Notes: generated from the sequence alone by a model not told the origin. A stretch of 64,000 nucleotides of DNA from Saksenaea vasiformis B4078 (GCA_000697055.1 JNDT01002360.1:186001-250000); one strand, 5' to 3'. Shown: positions 24,557-36,754, counted from the first letter of the stretch. A program made the numbers and translations.

Positions 24557-24949
24557 ATGTCAATGTTTCTTGACCAAAAGCATGACAGATCCAAGAAGGA
24601 TATGGCGATATCGTCTCTAATATCGGAGACCTCCGACGATCAAAGTATCCATTCTCCACTTTCACTCAATGAACGTCGTCTACGAAACAAAACTGCTTCA
24701 GCGAAGTATCGAGCGAGAAAGAATCTTCAATATGCCGAAATGCAGCACGTCGTGCACCATCTCTCCCAGCAAAATATCATGCTTCAACGACAACTAGACA
24801 GCAGCCAAAGCGAGGTTGCATACTATAAATTCCAATACGACCAGCTCTGGAAAAAAGTTACGGCAAATTCACACCAAGATCAACCGTTTTTACAGATAGA
24901 GGTACACCGTTCGTCCTATTCAAACAATGGCTCCATGGATGTGCAGTAG
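24557..24949 (+). CDS. Small bZIP transcription factor
   Basis: Intronless 130-aa bZIP protein, expected to bind DNA as a dimer in the nucleus. The basic region spans about residues 39-56 (ERRLRNKTASAKYRARKN) and keeps the N-X7-R signature. It resembles the Met4/Cys-3 style (RRxRN...SAxxRxRKK), which regulates sulphur or nutrient genes, but I infer no target. The leucine zipper follows with heptads running through the MQHVVHHLSQQNIMLQRQL stretch. The N-terminus is short and Ser-rich (ISSLISETSDD) and the C-terminus has no recognisable activation domain, so it may act as a repressor or by heterodimerising. The ATG at 24557 is the first in frame. Confidence 0.85.
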   Translation: MSMFLDQKHDRSKKDMAISSLISETSDDQSIHSPLSLNERRLRNKTASAKYRARKNLQYAEMQHVVHHLSQQNIMLQRQLDSSQSEVAYYKFQYDQLWKKVTANSHQDQPFLQIEVHRSSYSNNGSMDVQ

Positions 24950-25083
24950 GCTAAGAAATTGCATTGGTTCCTTTCCCTTTCTATTGTTGTTTTGTTTTCA
25001 TTAGTATTTTATTTCGCCCGAAGAACCAGGATATATCAACAAGGAAAAGAATGGTATTGAATCGCTAGCAAAGAACAAATGTA

Positions 25084-25995
25084 TTACCACATGATCTTTG
25101 CAGGGAAATACTGAGAAATCAGCTCTTGATAGTACGGCTTTAGTTTCTCGACATCAGGTGCTTCTTCTGCTTTCGAATAGAGGTCATACTGGTTGAAAAT
25201 CTTGACCCACTTCATCATTTCGACGTCTTCTTCATTCAGGAGCCAGGAATACTCTCCTTCGGTGTGACATGGATAGAACGAATGATATCGGATGATGTAC
25301 AAAGCCTCAGGTGGCAAATAGGGCTTGCAGACCTCGTAGAGATACTCGTCATGACCGTAACTGAGATGGACGTTTTTCAATCCACAATTGGGTGTATAGA
25401 TCCCGTACTTGGTGGAATACACTGGATGATCACTGTCGGGGTTGTTGGCAAAAAACTGGCGATGAACAATCTTGTCTGCCCATTGGCATCCGACGGGAAA
25501 TGTGTCACCGACCACCTGTATATCCACTCAGTCTCTGATCCTCTCGAGCATTTGTCTTACCGTCCACTGAGGCTCGCCCATGAAGTACAAATACTTACCC
25601 AAGTCATGGATCAATGCCACAAGAATCATCCAACGTGGTTGCCCATCACGACGCGCGGCCTCCGCAGATTGGAGCGCATGCATAATTTGCGACATTTCCG
25701 TATCCGGATCCGATTCATCCACAAGGCCATTCAGAACTTCCAATGCTTCCCAAACACCCATCGATGCCTTATCCAAGCGCCCGTACTTTTCTTTTCGTGC
25801 AATTACATGCGCCAATGTCTGCTTCTCATGATTTTCCTTATAAAATTTGGCAACCGTCGAGTCAAGATCCTCATAATTGCGAAAATCGGTCGTATCTTTG
25901 GATGATGTGTTCTCTCCATACTTTGTCCTTAAGAACTCTTCCCATGCCTCCGACACACGAGCCGCTTCAGATAAGAGCTTATTATGGTTTCTCAT
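25084..25995 (-). CDS. MIOX: myo-Inositol oxygenase
   Basis: Non-haem di-iron enzyme that cleaves myo-inositol with O2 to D-glucuronate, the first step of inositol catabolism; cytosolic. Two exons, 25561-25995 and 25084-25515, separated by a 45-nt intron, give 867 nt or 288 aa, the usual length. The iron ligands are visible: the His of HALQSAE, the HD of HDLGK, the His of GHDEYLYEV, the His of HSFYPCHT and the Asp of [17 protein letters not shown] and [16 protein letters not shown] are conserved family blocks, the latter formed across the splice. The C-terminus ends with [12 protein letters not shown]. Inositol oxygenase is patchily distributed in fungi; no other inositol-pathway gene lies nearby. 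Confidence 0.96.
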
Positions 25996-26984
25996 GACTA
26001 TTAACTGCCAAAAAAAAGGGAAAAGAAAAAGAAAAAAGGAAGGAAGGAAAGGTGGGGTAAAAGGGCTTTATCCATCCGAGAAAAAAGTTTTCAGATTGAC
26101 CGACTCAAGTTACTCCTTGGGACAAATGAAAAGCCTCGAACTGCGTATAATCTAATCTAAATATAGTAAAGACCACCCTACCATTTAAATAAGTGTAACT
26201 ATGGCCTTCTAAATCCTCGACTTTCTTAAACGCGGGGGCGCCATTTTTACTCCGATAATCATTCGTTTTTTATTGCAAAACCTGGGCTTTGCGCTAGCGG
26301 AAAAGCTACCCTGTCCACAACTGATGTAATGGGGATGTACCAATTTAGAACCACCGGGAGACGATGTAATGGAGCTCCACGTTTGTGGTAGTGATTCGTT
26401 CATAGTAATGGGTGGCTGAATCTACAGTACTAGGTCTATCTGCATCTCCCCTTTGCCATCTTATTCTCGTCGCTCATTATCATCGTTAATAACCATCGTG
26501 AAAACCAGCTGTTTAAGATTCTTCCTATCGTTCAAGGCGCGAAAATAACCCCAAGGGAATGCTTGTTTTCCTGCGTACAGTAAAAAATGGACTCCCTAAG
26601 AGTACCATAAGCTTATATCAGATGCGACTGATCGACCAACGTTCATCTTCCCATCATATGCGATGGAAGACAATGACGTGTAGCGTACGGACCGTACTTG
26701 CACGCTACATACTAACGTATTTTATCTCAAACAGCAATTGATATATTGTTCCATCTTGACATTGCACAGTTAATTTGACGTATACCTAGTGGAACGTATT
26801 GTATGACTACCTGATTGATGACAAATTACGAAATGCCCGTACAACCAGGTTGTTATCTTCCATTATCAAGCTTGCGACAGTTACAGGAAAGCTTATTGAG
26901 ATGACTGTTGTTATACAAGATTCTTTTTTTTTAACAAGTGCTGAAGGACTTTGCAAAAGTATGGGTGTCTATTTACACGATTTT

Positions 26985-27080
26985 TCTCGTGATTCTGCGC
27001 TTATTTGAAATTGTTCGGCGTTACTTCCAGATGGACTCTGTGTTTTCAAGTACGTATTTTTACGTTCATGCAATGAACAG
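26985..27080 (+). repeat. Gene-tail fragment repeat
   Basis: Matches the 3' part of the ORF at 40819-41253: ttatttgaaattgttcggcg followed by ttacttccagatggactctg and acgtatttttacgttcat. A further copy is at 22955. The frame is not maintained as a long ORF here, so this is a decayed copy. Confidence 0.65.
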
Positions 27081-27986
27081 TTCACGCTTGGATAATTGGA
27101 GTTTGCGTTAGGAGAGCTCATCGTCACGGCGGTGGATTACTTAGTATCCTGCCGGAAAACGTAGAAATGTTTCTAGAAAGGAAATGTTCCACCAAAAGCG
27201 GTACGTCTTTTTGACCTTGGGATGATTCATTGCATCAGTGAGAGGTTTTTCTATGCCTTAACAGAAGGCATGGAAATGTTTCATGATGAGCCCATCCCAG
27301 AATAATCCGTATTTAAAGAGACGCATCAATTATGTTTTTATTCTTCGGCTCTGTTTTCTTTCTAACATCCCCGGTAAAAATGTCAATTCATTACACCTGC
27401 AAGATTCTTCATGTTTTCTGCCTCTTGTTTAGGCTGCATGACCACTGTCCCGAACCGTCTTGACCGTGCGTGTAACTCACGTTCACCACTTAGGAGGATG
27501 GTCGTGTCTCATCGGAACGTCCGAAAGTTTAGTAAATGCTGCGTGTTCGCGCATCACACGTCATTTCTTTCAAACGACCCCTTCTAAATAAAATGAGTGC
27601 GTCCTCTTTAGAAGCGTTTATGCTATCGTACAGCGGCGATCATTTCAATCAATCATATTTCTTAGAACATCGGCGGCCGCTCAAACGTTGCATATTTATT
27701 CGTCATCTTTTGATTCGGAAAACAATCTCATATCCACAAAACTTCTGGACATCCGCCCTAAGTAAGTAGAGGTCGTTGTACTCAGTATCACCGATCTTTG
27801 TGATAGATCGCTAGGATTTGATCGCTTCAAGTACTCTACAGACCGTTAATAATCGGTCGCTCCCGGATGCTGATCAACCCCCACCCTCCCCACCGCTTCG
27901 GTGCGGGGCTGGGTTTCCGTGTTACCATGGGACTCCCCCCTCGGGAGGTAAGTAAAAGACATCAAAGCATCTTTCATTTTACTAAC

Positions 27987-28175
27987 CATGAATTATTTTT
28001 TATGCTGCTCGAGTAATTTTTGCGTCCACTGGGGAGACCAAGTTCATGTAAGTTGAAATCTTCTGACGTAAAATTGATGTACTAATGATCGCATATTCAA
28101 TTGTTCTTGAGCGGAAACTTGATCTTTCAGAGATGCAAAATTTACTTAGAGCGGTGTAAAAATCATTCAATGAAC
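27987..28175. mobile_element. MITE family 2 copy
   Basis: Inverted-repeat element without coding capacity. The left end is accatgaattattttttatg, ctgctcgagtaatttttgcg and tccact; the right end is gatgcaaaatttacttagag then cggtgtaaaaatcattcaat. The ends are reverse complements with substitutions and match the family defined at 62705-62890. Confidence 0.7.
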
Positions 28176-28442
28176 AGTATAACTTGTAATACTAAGCATA
28201 TTGGGGAAATCCCTTGGTTGAAGTTGACTGCCGATCATTATATCTTACATGAATAACTGATGCGTATTGGTAAATGAACATACAGGTATACACAACGAAG
28301 AAACATTAATGCCTCGCTGCACCAGGAAAACAAAATGAGTTGCTTGAAATCAATGCAAACGCAGACATGCTACATTGACAGCGTCTGCTGCAAACACAGC
28401 TGCTTCTTATGCCTTTCAGTGTGATTACATCAATGTAGTCTA

Positions 28443-29786
28443 CACTGCAGATTGAAAAGTGTTCGTACGTTTGAGTAAACTCTGCAAATAGCAATAGAAT
28501 ACCATAGATACTCTTACATCTTTTTACCATCGTTCCACATAACAAAATTTTTCTTATGTCACTTAAAGATATCTCAAACATCACTCACCAACGTAAAGGC
28601 GAATTTTCCGCAGAAGAGCGTGCCACGATTCACGGAATGAGACAGGCAGAAATGTCTTATAGTGCCATCGCCGACGCCAAAGAACTCGGCCGTTCAACCG
28701 TGCAGTACATCATAAGAAACATAGACAAGTCAGGTTCGGCGTCTTCAAAACCACGTTCGGAGAGACCGAAGAAGACCATTGAACGATCGCAGCGAGTCAT
28801 CAAGCGTGCGATCCGCCAAAATCCGCGTGTTCCCTTGAAGTCTCATCACGCGACATTCTCTGAAACATGTATGAAAGTCGCGTTGAGCACATTTGCCACT
28901 GCCGTCCATGACCTTGGTTTTTATTCGCGCCGTCTTACCCGCAGACCAAAGTTGACGGCTGCACACAAAGAAAAACGGCTTCGCTGGGCAAAGGAACACG
29001 TAGCTTGGACCAAGGAGCAATGGGACAAGGTGATCTGGTCCGACGAGTCCAGATTCCGTGTCATCGGCAATGATGGCCGTGAACGCGTCTTGCGAAAGGA
29101 TGGTGAGGCGCTTATGGAGGAACACATTAAAGAAACGACGAAGTACGGTGGCGGATCAGTAATGGTGTGGGCCTGCTTCGACGCAAGCGGAGTTGGCCCA
29201 ATTCAAGCAGTAGAGGGCAGGGTCGACAGTGATGGCTACACCGCCACTTTGAAGAAGAACCTAGCGCCGTATCTCAGGAAGAATCAACGTAGAGGTTATC
29301 TCTTCCAGGAGGATAACGCTCCTTGCCATACGAGCAAAAAGACAAGGAAGTGGAAGTCGAAGAATCGTGTCTCCGTTTTGCCAGACTGGCCTGTACAAAG
29401 TCCGGATTTGAATCCTATCGAGCATCTCTGGGACGAGCTGGAGCGCCGAGTGGCAAAGCGGAGACACTTAATTCATAAACCAGAGCAGTTGCAAGCCGCT
29501 CTGCTGGAAGAATGGCAAGCCATTCCGCAAAGCGTTTGCGAAAGCTTAATAGCCTCAATGCCTTGCAGATGTGAGGCTGTCCTCAAAGCCCGTGGTGGAC
29601 ATACGCGATATTAAAATGACGCAAAAATAAAAATAAATTCTGACTCCATATCATACTACATGTTTATAGTGCTTTCAGAGTATTATATATGGCTTTACCT
29701 GGGAGACATGATGTACAAATGCGATGATAGCAAACCGGTATTTGCGGAGTTTGCTCAAACATACGAACACTTTTCAGTCTGCAGTG
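28443..29786 (+). mobile_element. Complete Tc1/mariner-type DNA transposon
   Basis: A 1344-bp element bounded by TA dinucleotides at 28441-28442 and 29787-29788, the expected target duplication. Terminal inverted repeats are 48 bp, starting CACTGCAGA(T/C)TGAAAAGTG, with four mismatches between ends, all C/T differences. The single transposase gene (28556-29614) is uninterrupted. Complete ends, target duplication and an open frame indicate a young, possibly mobile copy. Confidence 0.93.
28556..29614 (+). CDS. Tc1/mariner transposase
   Basis: 352-aa DDE transposase that excises and inserts its element by binding the inverted repeats. The N-terminal ~120 residues contain paired-like helix-turn-helix segments (FSAEERATIHGMRQAEMSYS, then the RSTVQYII region). 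The catalytic triad is visible: the Asp of WSDESRF, the Asp of QEDNAPCHTS and the Glu of PIEHLWDEL, followed by conserved SPDLNPIEHLW context. I count 35 residues between the second Asp and the Glu rather than the 34 of classical Tc1. The length is normal and there is no stop or frameshift. Its GC content is visibly higher than the flanking DNA, in keeping with recent arrival. Confidence 0.95.
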   Translation: MSLKDISNITHQRKGEFSAEERATIHGMRQAEMSYSAIADAKELGRSTVQYIIRNIDKSGSASSKPRSERPKKTIERSQRVIKRAIRQNPRVPLKSHHATFSETCMKVALSTFATAVHDLGFYSRRLTRRPKLTAAHKEKRLRWAKEHVAWTKEQWDKVIWSDESRFRVIGNDGRERVLRKDGEALMEEHIKETTKYGGGSVMVWACFDASGVGPIQAVEGRVDSDGYTATLKKNLAPYLRKNQRRGYLFQEDNAPCHTSKKTRKWKSKNRVSVLPDWPVQSPDLNPIEHLWDELERRVAKRRHLIHKPEQLQAALLEEWQAIPQSVCESLIASMPCRCEAVLKARGGHTRY

Positions 29787-30467
29787 TATTTTACATTTAT
29801 TTACGCATTTTCAAATCAACCTTTATGGTCAATACAACGTTCTCCTTTAGCAAGTGGATTGGCTATAACGGATAGCTAGTTAATACCGGCGTGTTCATTT
29901 ATAATACTTCAATGTGTCTTTATTTGTTCAAAGATGGATAAACGGCTTTCTCAAGGACGCATTTCTATTGCATGTTAGCATGATGCTGCACCTTTTCTCT
30001 TTTACTTTTTTCAAAAAGTGTCCTGACCTTTTATTCTCAGCAGTAAGTGACTCGGTAAAAAAAAAGTTCTTGGAGGGGCGGTACCTGGCAAATGTTGTTA
30101 TGTGTATTGGAATTCTGAGTAAAAATTACTCGTTATAGCACGTCAGGCAGCTGGATATGCCCAAACTTGGCTGGTAATAAACGTTGTGCCGCCTACCGTA
30201 TACTGCTTAATTGACATTGTATGAAAGCGAGGGCATTACCAGATAAACTATGAAAAGAAAAATTAAACTATGCATCGGCTTGCGTTTCATAAATGACTGT
30301 TTTATAGCGATGATTCAAGTTTGGTACCTGATGTTCCTCGCTACACACAGCCGCGGGGCCTGAATATTTCTACCGTTGACCTGGAAACTTTCACGCTCAC
30401 TTCCTTAAATTGGCTCTCCGATTTTCATTTGAACAGGAAATTCTGCATTCGACCTGTGAAACTCTAA
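29787..30467. other. Intergenic between the transposon and CDC50
   Basis: No gene is supported. The small ORFs at 29660-29875 and 29914-30138 lack features; the first overlaps the transposon end. Confidence 0.5.
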
Positions 30468-31929
30468 ATGCCCAACTCTACTGACGAGCAAGAGAAGCCT
30501 GTGCAATCTCGAAAACCCTCAGGTAAATTAATTGAGCATTGCAAGACTCTTTCTTATCGTCATTTATAGATGATGCGTTTAGACAGCAACGTCTACCAGC
30601 ATGGCAACCAGTGTTGATTCCACGTACCGCCTTACCCACGCTCTTCATTATTGGCATTCTATTCACACCCATTGGAGGCTTGCTCTATTGGTGTAGTGGA
30701 ACAGTACGCCTCCGTTGGTGCATTTAATCATTCTGACACCATGACTTTTTCACAGGTGGACGAGATTCTGATTAATTACTCATACTGTGGGCGATACGAG
30801 CGCCCAGTCTTCCTCGCGCCAAGCCTTTACGATTATCAGACATCGCAAAACATCAATATTACCGACCAGCAACCACCAGCATATCACTATGAAAACCATA
30901 CAACCTTTGTTGACCCAACCTGGGCTAATCCAAATAATTTGACCATCCGCCGCTGTATCCTGGATTTTACGGTGCCAAGAACAATGAAAGGACCGATATT
31001 TATGTACTATCGCCTCACCAATTTTTACCAAAATCATCGTCAATATATTAAAAGCTTTGACGCTGATCAGTTGGCAGGAAACGCCGTAGCGTCCTCAGCG
31101 ATATCGACTAGCTGCGCACCTTTGGCTACCACCGGGAGTGGAGCCATCGTATATCCTTGTGGATTAATCGCTAATTCCATGTTTAACGGTAAAGTGTCTG
31201 TTACTTTCTCCATATCTTCCATACTAAGACCTCTCCGTATCAGATACCATATCTAATTTCACCTCGGTCAATGCACCCGTTGATATGACGTATAATTTTA
31301 CCAATAAGGGAATTGCATGGCCTACTGATAAAAGAAAATACGGACCTACCAAGTATTCCTTGACGCAGATCGTACCACCACCAAACTGGGCAACAAGGTA
31401 CCCGAATGGTACATACAATGAACAGTATCCACCGCCCGATTTATCAACAATGGAGCAATTCATGGGATGGATGCATGTGGCAGCATTACCCAATTTCCGC
31501 AAAATGTGGGGAAGAAACGATAAGGACGACCTCGTAGCTGGTCGATGGCGAGTCTCGATTGACATGAGTAAGTCCTGTATGCAGATCTATCTTATTCACG
31601 TTTCTTAATATTCCTGCCTTGTAGACTTTGATACGTTGCAGTATAGCGGAACAAAATGGCTGGTGCTCTCCACTACTACCCCCTTGGGTGGCAGAAATCC
31701 ATATATGGGAATCACTTACATGGCGATCGGTGCATTGTGCTTGTTTTTAGGTTTGCTATTTACGATTCGACATTGTGTCAAACCAAGGTAAGCTGCGCCT
31801 GTCATGCTTCTTTTGATGTTTACATGAAATGAAAGGAAATTGGGTGATCCTTCTTATCTTTCGTGGAACCAGCCAGGAGGTGGATTACCTAAAAACACAC
31901 TTCGTCAAAAGCATCTGCATCAGGAGTAA
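30468..31929 (+). CDS. CDC50: Cdc50/Lem3-family subunit of a P4-ATPase lipid flippase
   Basis: Chaperone and beta-subunit of phospholipid-flipping P4-ATPases, needed for their ER exit and for membrane asymmetry. Six exons: 30468-30522, 30570-30703, 30756-31188, 31244-31567, 31625-31787 and 31836-31929, totalling 1203 nt, 400 aa. The N-terminal cytosolic [13 protein letters not shown] motif precedes the first membrane segment ([19 protein letters not shown]). The lumenal domain carries N-glycosylation sequons and paired cysteines, with family blocks [44 protein letters not shown] and RWRVSIDM. The second membrane segment (about [17 protein letters not shown]) is followed by a short tail with [11 protein letters not shown]. 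All junctions keep frame. Confidence 0.96.
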
Positions 31930-32361
31930 TCGATAAACTACATTGTACAATATTTAGCCAATATAGACATGTTGACATAGAGCGAAAATTTAACAAAAGG
32001 ATGTAATGATCTGCAGGGTGCTTGTCAGCAAATCTGGGTAGTTTTAGAAGTGTTGGCTATTATGCTGCATCAGATCTACGCAGGTGGCGGCCCGTTAAAA
32101 AAGTACTTTCTGGATGATGTGTGTTGTATCTGGAACAGCAGATATGAAACGCCAGAGCTTATGCATATGAAGCGCCTGGGTCAAGTCATAAGCTCCACGT
32201 TGCAAGAGATGATCTATAAAAGTCGATATCTGCTGCAGTGTGATGGACAGAGTCGTGGTCGCGCGACCTCGGTTGAATCAAATGCACCCATTTGAACGTC
32301 ACAGAAATGACTTTCAGACCAAGGTGTCCAGGCCGCTCAAGGCTCTTCTCTGAGGGAAATT
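31930..32361. other. Intergenic between CDC50 and ATG27
   Basis: A short ORF (32050-32295, +) has no recognisable feature. This is the upstream region of ATG27 in the same orientation; no clear TATA box. Confidence 0.45.
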
Positions 32362-33763
32362 ATGATGAAAAAGTACCTTGGGTTTTTGGTCGCATTTTGT
32401 GCGTTTTCAAATGTCCTTGCAGTGCAACCCTACTGCGAACGTGGTTACAAGCCAAAGCCTGATGTAGACTATGAACTCGATATGTCAAAGTTGAATAGGT
32501 AAAATAGTGCTGGTCTCTTCATGGGTCATCTCAACTCCTGAATTGTTCCAGAATGTTTGAAATCAAGGAAACAAAGAAAACGAAACCAGCGGAGGAAAGC
32601 ATCGAGTTACAGATCAATCCATGCGACGCGCTGGCACCACCAGAGGAAAAGAAGGAGGAGTTTTGTGAGCCTGGCACGGTACGTTATATGGTAATGGGGA
32701 GTAGAACTGATATGGGATCAAGTATATTTGCCGAAGAGTGGTTTACACGTACGAGGATGGCAAGAAAATAGTACCAGTAGTACAACCAATCGCTGGTGAT
32801 TTTCAATCGTAAGTTTCGACACATGTGAGGATGCGACCTCGTTCTTATGCAGATATTATCAGTTCGAAGTTGGAACCTGACTTCAAATTGGTGGACGAAA
32901 ACCGTGATTTATCAAAGAGTACGTTTATTCTTGCTTTTTGTATTTCGCTCTTTCTCTTTGATGGAAGAGGTTAACGTGGTCCTTGAATATGTATTGACGT
33001 TCTGTGGCGATTGTAGGTGGCGCTAGCTATTCTCTTGTGTTGAATGGTGGCAAGGAAAATGATCAGAAGTTATCCGCGCAAATTATGTTGGAATGCGATG
33101 AATCCCAAGACCGAGATGTATGCACATTATAGCCTGTTCCTGCGATTGATATAAAAAAAACAGAAAGATCCATCAGCACCCACCGTCGTAACCTATCAAA
33201 ACAACGTCTTGTCTCTGCAATGGAAAACTGTGTTCGCTTGCGCGTAAGTAGTGGTAGAACATTCAGAATCGTCTTTAATGTGGATTTCCACATGTAGCGT
33301 CAAGTCTGGCGAAAAGCCGCCGGATCAAGGTCACAATGATGCTCCATCTTCTGAAGGCGGTATGTCCGGTGTTGGTATCTTCTTGACTATGTAAGTCTTT
33401 TTTCTCTTCGCGTTTGGAATAGGGTAGTGCACTGGTATTTAACAAAGATATGATCCAGAATTGGCGTTTTGGCAGCGGTGTATTTTATCGGTGGTGCCGT
33501 ATATAACTTTAAAGTGTATAATGCTCGTGGACTCGACTTGATCCCTCATCGTGGTAACTAGGCTAGAGGACCAAAGTATCGATAGTCTGACGTGCGTTAC
33601 ACATAGATTTTTGGCTGGATTTGCCATACCTAATTCGGGTATTTTCTAAATTTGCTCGTTGCTTGACGATTGAACTCACTGAATTCTTTAGGACCTGATT
33701 GCGCATGTTGTGGATTCTATCATGTCGCACCGACGTGGCAGTGGTGGCTATGTAGCAGTATAG
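32362..33763 (+). CDS. ATG27: Autophagy-related transmembrane protein Atg27
   Basis: Type I membrane protein that cycles between Golgi, endosomes and autophagosome source membranes with Atg9. Ten exons: 32362-32498, 32552-32678, 32723-32808, 32863-32918, 33017-33117, 33164-33243, 33298-33390, 33459-33553, 33607-33638 and 33692-33763, totalling 879 nt, 292 aa. A signal peptide (MMKKYLGFLVAFCAFSNVLA) is followed by the MRH-like lumenal domain with ELQINPC, CEPGTYIC and PIAGDFQS blocks, then the transmembrane segment (about MSGVGIFLTIIGVLAAVYFI). The cytosolic tail reads NARGLDLIPHRDFWLDLPYL and ends GGYVAV*, matching the Tyr-based YxAV sorting signal known in yeast Atg27. A second ATG sits one codon downstream. 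Many conserved blocks form only across splice junctions. Confidence 0.93.
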
Positions 33764-35147
33764 AGCATTTATATTTCGGCTACAGCTGTGTATTCGTCAT
33801 TTCAAAACTACGAAAGATCAAATACTTCAGCAAGCATTTGCATGACCTTTACATATACTATATATATCTGTACACGTATTTTGAAATGAGAGAGCCGATT
33901 TGGCAGTGCCGCTCAGAGTGCACGGAATACTACGTAAGGGGGGGGGGGACAGTAAAGTAGCCTTTTGTCGTATACTTGATCTACAAACGATCCTCTATAA
34001 GTGACCGTGTCCTCGATGGAGAAGTAATGTGACTACGTGTAAAGCTATACAGAGTACTAGAGACCCCTCCTAAAATGTGTCTTGCGTTGAAACTTCAGCG
34101 TAACAGAGTAGAATGATACTCGGTATCAATGCACTACGCATGAGAAAGGTTTCGGCCCGTGAACGAAATTTTATCTACGCTACGCGAAGTAATAGATGAT
34201 GCTTATTGTCAGTGGTGCATGAAAAACCGAAGTCTCAACGATGCAAATAGCAATGTTATCATCGTGGTTAGTAGCCATTAATCTATATGACGTATTTTAG
34301 AATAAAGTTATGGTCACAACCAGAGCGCACACTTCGATACAAATGACCAAGCCGTGTTTGCATCTTACGCGCGTTGCAGCCTTTTTGATGGTGCTACGTG
34401 TCATAGCCATTTACCAATTATAGCTTTGTATGCCAACTGCATAAGTTGTGTTTCATGATGCTTCAGGCATCCTTGCCGGTAACCGCGTTGATGAGAGTGT
34501 CATACCGCGCAAATCTTGCTCACACTTTCTTATTGATCAAATGTCGATGGTGTGTCCAATACATACCCTTGACCAATAAGGCGTAGGTACGGGATCCAAA
34601 ACGGGTATAGTAACGACGTAAACTATCGTGCGGCGAAAAATAAAAGCAAGTAGAATAGCTTTCTATTACTAATTATTCTGTTATCAACTGAAGGTTATCT
34701 GTAGGCAACCAAGCAGCCATAAGACGCAAAATGCTTCCATGGAAAAGCATCGAATCATTGTGACTAGTTTAACAGAAGGCTGACACCGTTTACATCATCG
34801 ATACAGCGTTAGACACCATCGAACCGGCATCTAAATAATGTGGAGGAAAATGAAATAGTGTTCCGCAAGGAAATGACTGCTGTTATTTATTAAGCTATCA
34901 TTGCTGTAACAATCGCTACAGCAATATTATTTTTTCCACATGTTACATTGAATTCAGCAATGAATACGCGAATCTAGTTGTTGATATGGATAGCAACTGA
35001 TTGTTGTTTGATGCCAGATATGAGGATATATCAGTATTAAGTCTGTAAAGAAAGCAATCCAGTGCACACAATCGAAAGGAGAACCCTTAAAGCCTCGACT
35101 TCGAAAAGCAACGATATCAATAGTTGGCAAATTACAGCTCGAACACT
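33764..35147. other. Intergenic, no gene seen
   Basis: No ORF with recognisable features. An 11-G homopolymer lies near 33940-33951. The region separates convergent ATG27 (+) and the first DUF1479 gene (-). Confidence 0.5.
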
Positions 35148-36754
35148 TTATGGAATGAGTTCTAGGACTGCGTTATGGAATTCAACTGCTTGTTTCTGTC
35201 CTAGAGACATCCCTTCTTCCACAGATAGGGGAGAGTAACCCATACCAGATTTCCCCTGTTCACTAAGTGTCTCTGGTTTTGCTCGGTCATCAATCTGAGC
35301 TTCGCAATTTGCCGCCGGGAAGTCAGGGGGCGTTCTAGCACGCAAGTACAATTATCAATGGTGGTGCATCAAGGTAATCTAATAGCTTACAAGCCTTGTT
35401 CGAACGCATCTTTCTGTCTCTTGAGATACTTAGAATTTAGCGAGCACACTGGTACCGATGGAATATATATAACGGAGGAATCAGTGAGCATATTATTTCT
35501 TGGTTCCATTGCATGAACTGTGTCGCAATGCCTAAAACAGATGTATCTATGTTAGCTTCTGTTTTATTTCACATATTCATCTACATACCAGAAAATAGCG
35601 TCCCCGTAGTCCACTGCTGGCATTGATATGATGCTTTTCATGATAGGAGCATGGTCTTCGTTTGTAATGAGCTGCGCTTTTCCTGGTGCTGTTCCCATGA
35701 AATGACTTAAGTTCGTAAGCAGTTAACTCTCAGAGTTAAATCGCTTCTCAAAATTACCTATTGCGCAGATTTTCTTGCAACAGCGGCTTCAATATCATAT
35801 AAGCAGTAGACTCCTTCAGTAAAGGTGATGCTCGAAGGTTTGCTCCACCTTGCTCTATTTTCGATACGGCCAACCAGCCTTGGAAGATTCGAAATACAGA
35901 ACAGCCACTGTGGATATTATGCAGGTTCATAGTGGCAGTAACACGATGATTGACATCAAATGGATCATGATGCTATTTATAAGATTAGATACGAATATTG
36001 GTAATGCTATCTGGAACGTACCTCCCAATCTCCCTCCAAAATCTTATAGTAGCACTTGCGATATTCAGGATCCTCCCATCCTAATAAACGCTGCACCTCA
36101 GCTACCTGAGACACACAGATTGCAATTTAACTCACGTTCGATGGATCCTCCGTCCACATGTGGCACACTGATTACACTGGTACCACCAGATTTACAGTTA
36201 CGGAAGCGGTCGGCGTACACAAGATTTTTCGAGAGATCAATGGGTGCATCTTCTTTACTGTGCCATAAATGATTGAGTGCGATAGTAGTTGTGTTCACAT
36301 TCGGATGGCATCTTGCTGCCATCTGGGGCCGTGACCACTGAAATTCCCAAATCTGTGGATCGTTTTCAGGGTAACCAGTAAGCACGTCAGAGTGTTCCTT
36401 GATATAGTCTTGAATCTGGGACTTCCAACCGGCAGCTTCTGACCTATCAACCACGTTTCGCACCACCACCATGCCACGCCTTTTGATTTGTTCTGCCATA
36501 TCCGGAGGGAATCTGCCCTTGTTAACTAGGATTTCTTCAAAAGAAATTTCAGGAACGACCCCTGAGCCATGTTGGCGGATATAGGCATTTTCCTTGTCAA
36601 AGGCATCCATCAAACGATCGAACGAACTTTGAAGGATTGCTGAATCTTGGGGTACGATAGAACGTTTTAGTTGGATCAAGTGTTCATCTAGGGTCGGCTC
36701 AGGTGTGTCAATGTGCAAGGATAGACCCCTGACTTCGGTAGCAGTAGTATTCAT
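35148..36754 (-). CDS. DUF1479 protein, copy A (putative Fe(II)/2-oxoglutarate-type oxygenase fold)
   Basis: DUF1479 proteins adopt a double-stranded beta-helix fold and are presumed metal-dependent oxygenases; substrate unknown. I start at ATG 36754 (MNTTATEVRG); the frame is open to 36805 without another ATG. Six or so exons: the long first exon (about residues 1-200) includes LKRSIVPQDS, FDRLMDAFDKEN, GRFPPDMAEQIKRRG and the candidate metal pair HVDGGS. Later exons encode WEDPEYRKCYYKILEGDWE, DPFDVNHRVTATMNLHN, FRIFQGWLAVSKIEQGG, AVDYGDAIFWHCDTVHAMEP (the candidate distal His) and a last exon LTPPDFPAANCEAQIDDRAK. It ends at 35148. Copy B lies just upstream in the same orientation, so this is a tandem duplication. 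Confidence 0.9.

Larger units (their letters stand above)
25996..28442. other. Repeat-rich intergenic region
   Basis: No supported gene. It contains the gene-tail plus repeat fragment at about 26985-27080, a 73-bp block at 27685-27757 that recurs at 61408-61479, a GC-rich inverted sequence at about 27875-27960 (ccaccgcttcggtgcggggc...cccccctcgggagg), and an inverted-repeat element at 27987-28175. Short ORFs fall inside these repeats. Confidence 0.55.

Noticed and set aside
25264..25905. 213-codon plus-strand ORF
   Set aside because: Antisense shadow of the myo-inositol oxygenase gene, which has all catalytic residues on the other strand.
27875..27960. GC-rich inverted sequence resembling a terminator or structured RNA
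   Set aside because: A similar GC-rich block follows a MITE at 62940, so it is better explained as part of a dispersed repeat.
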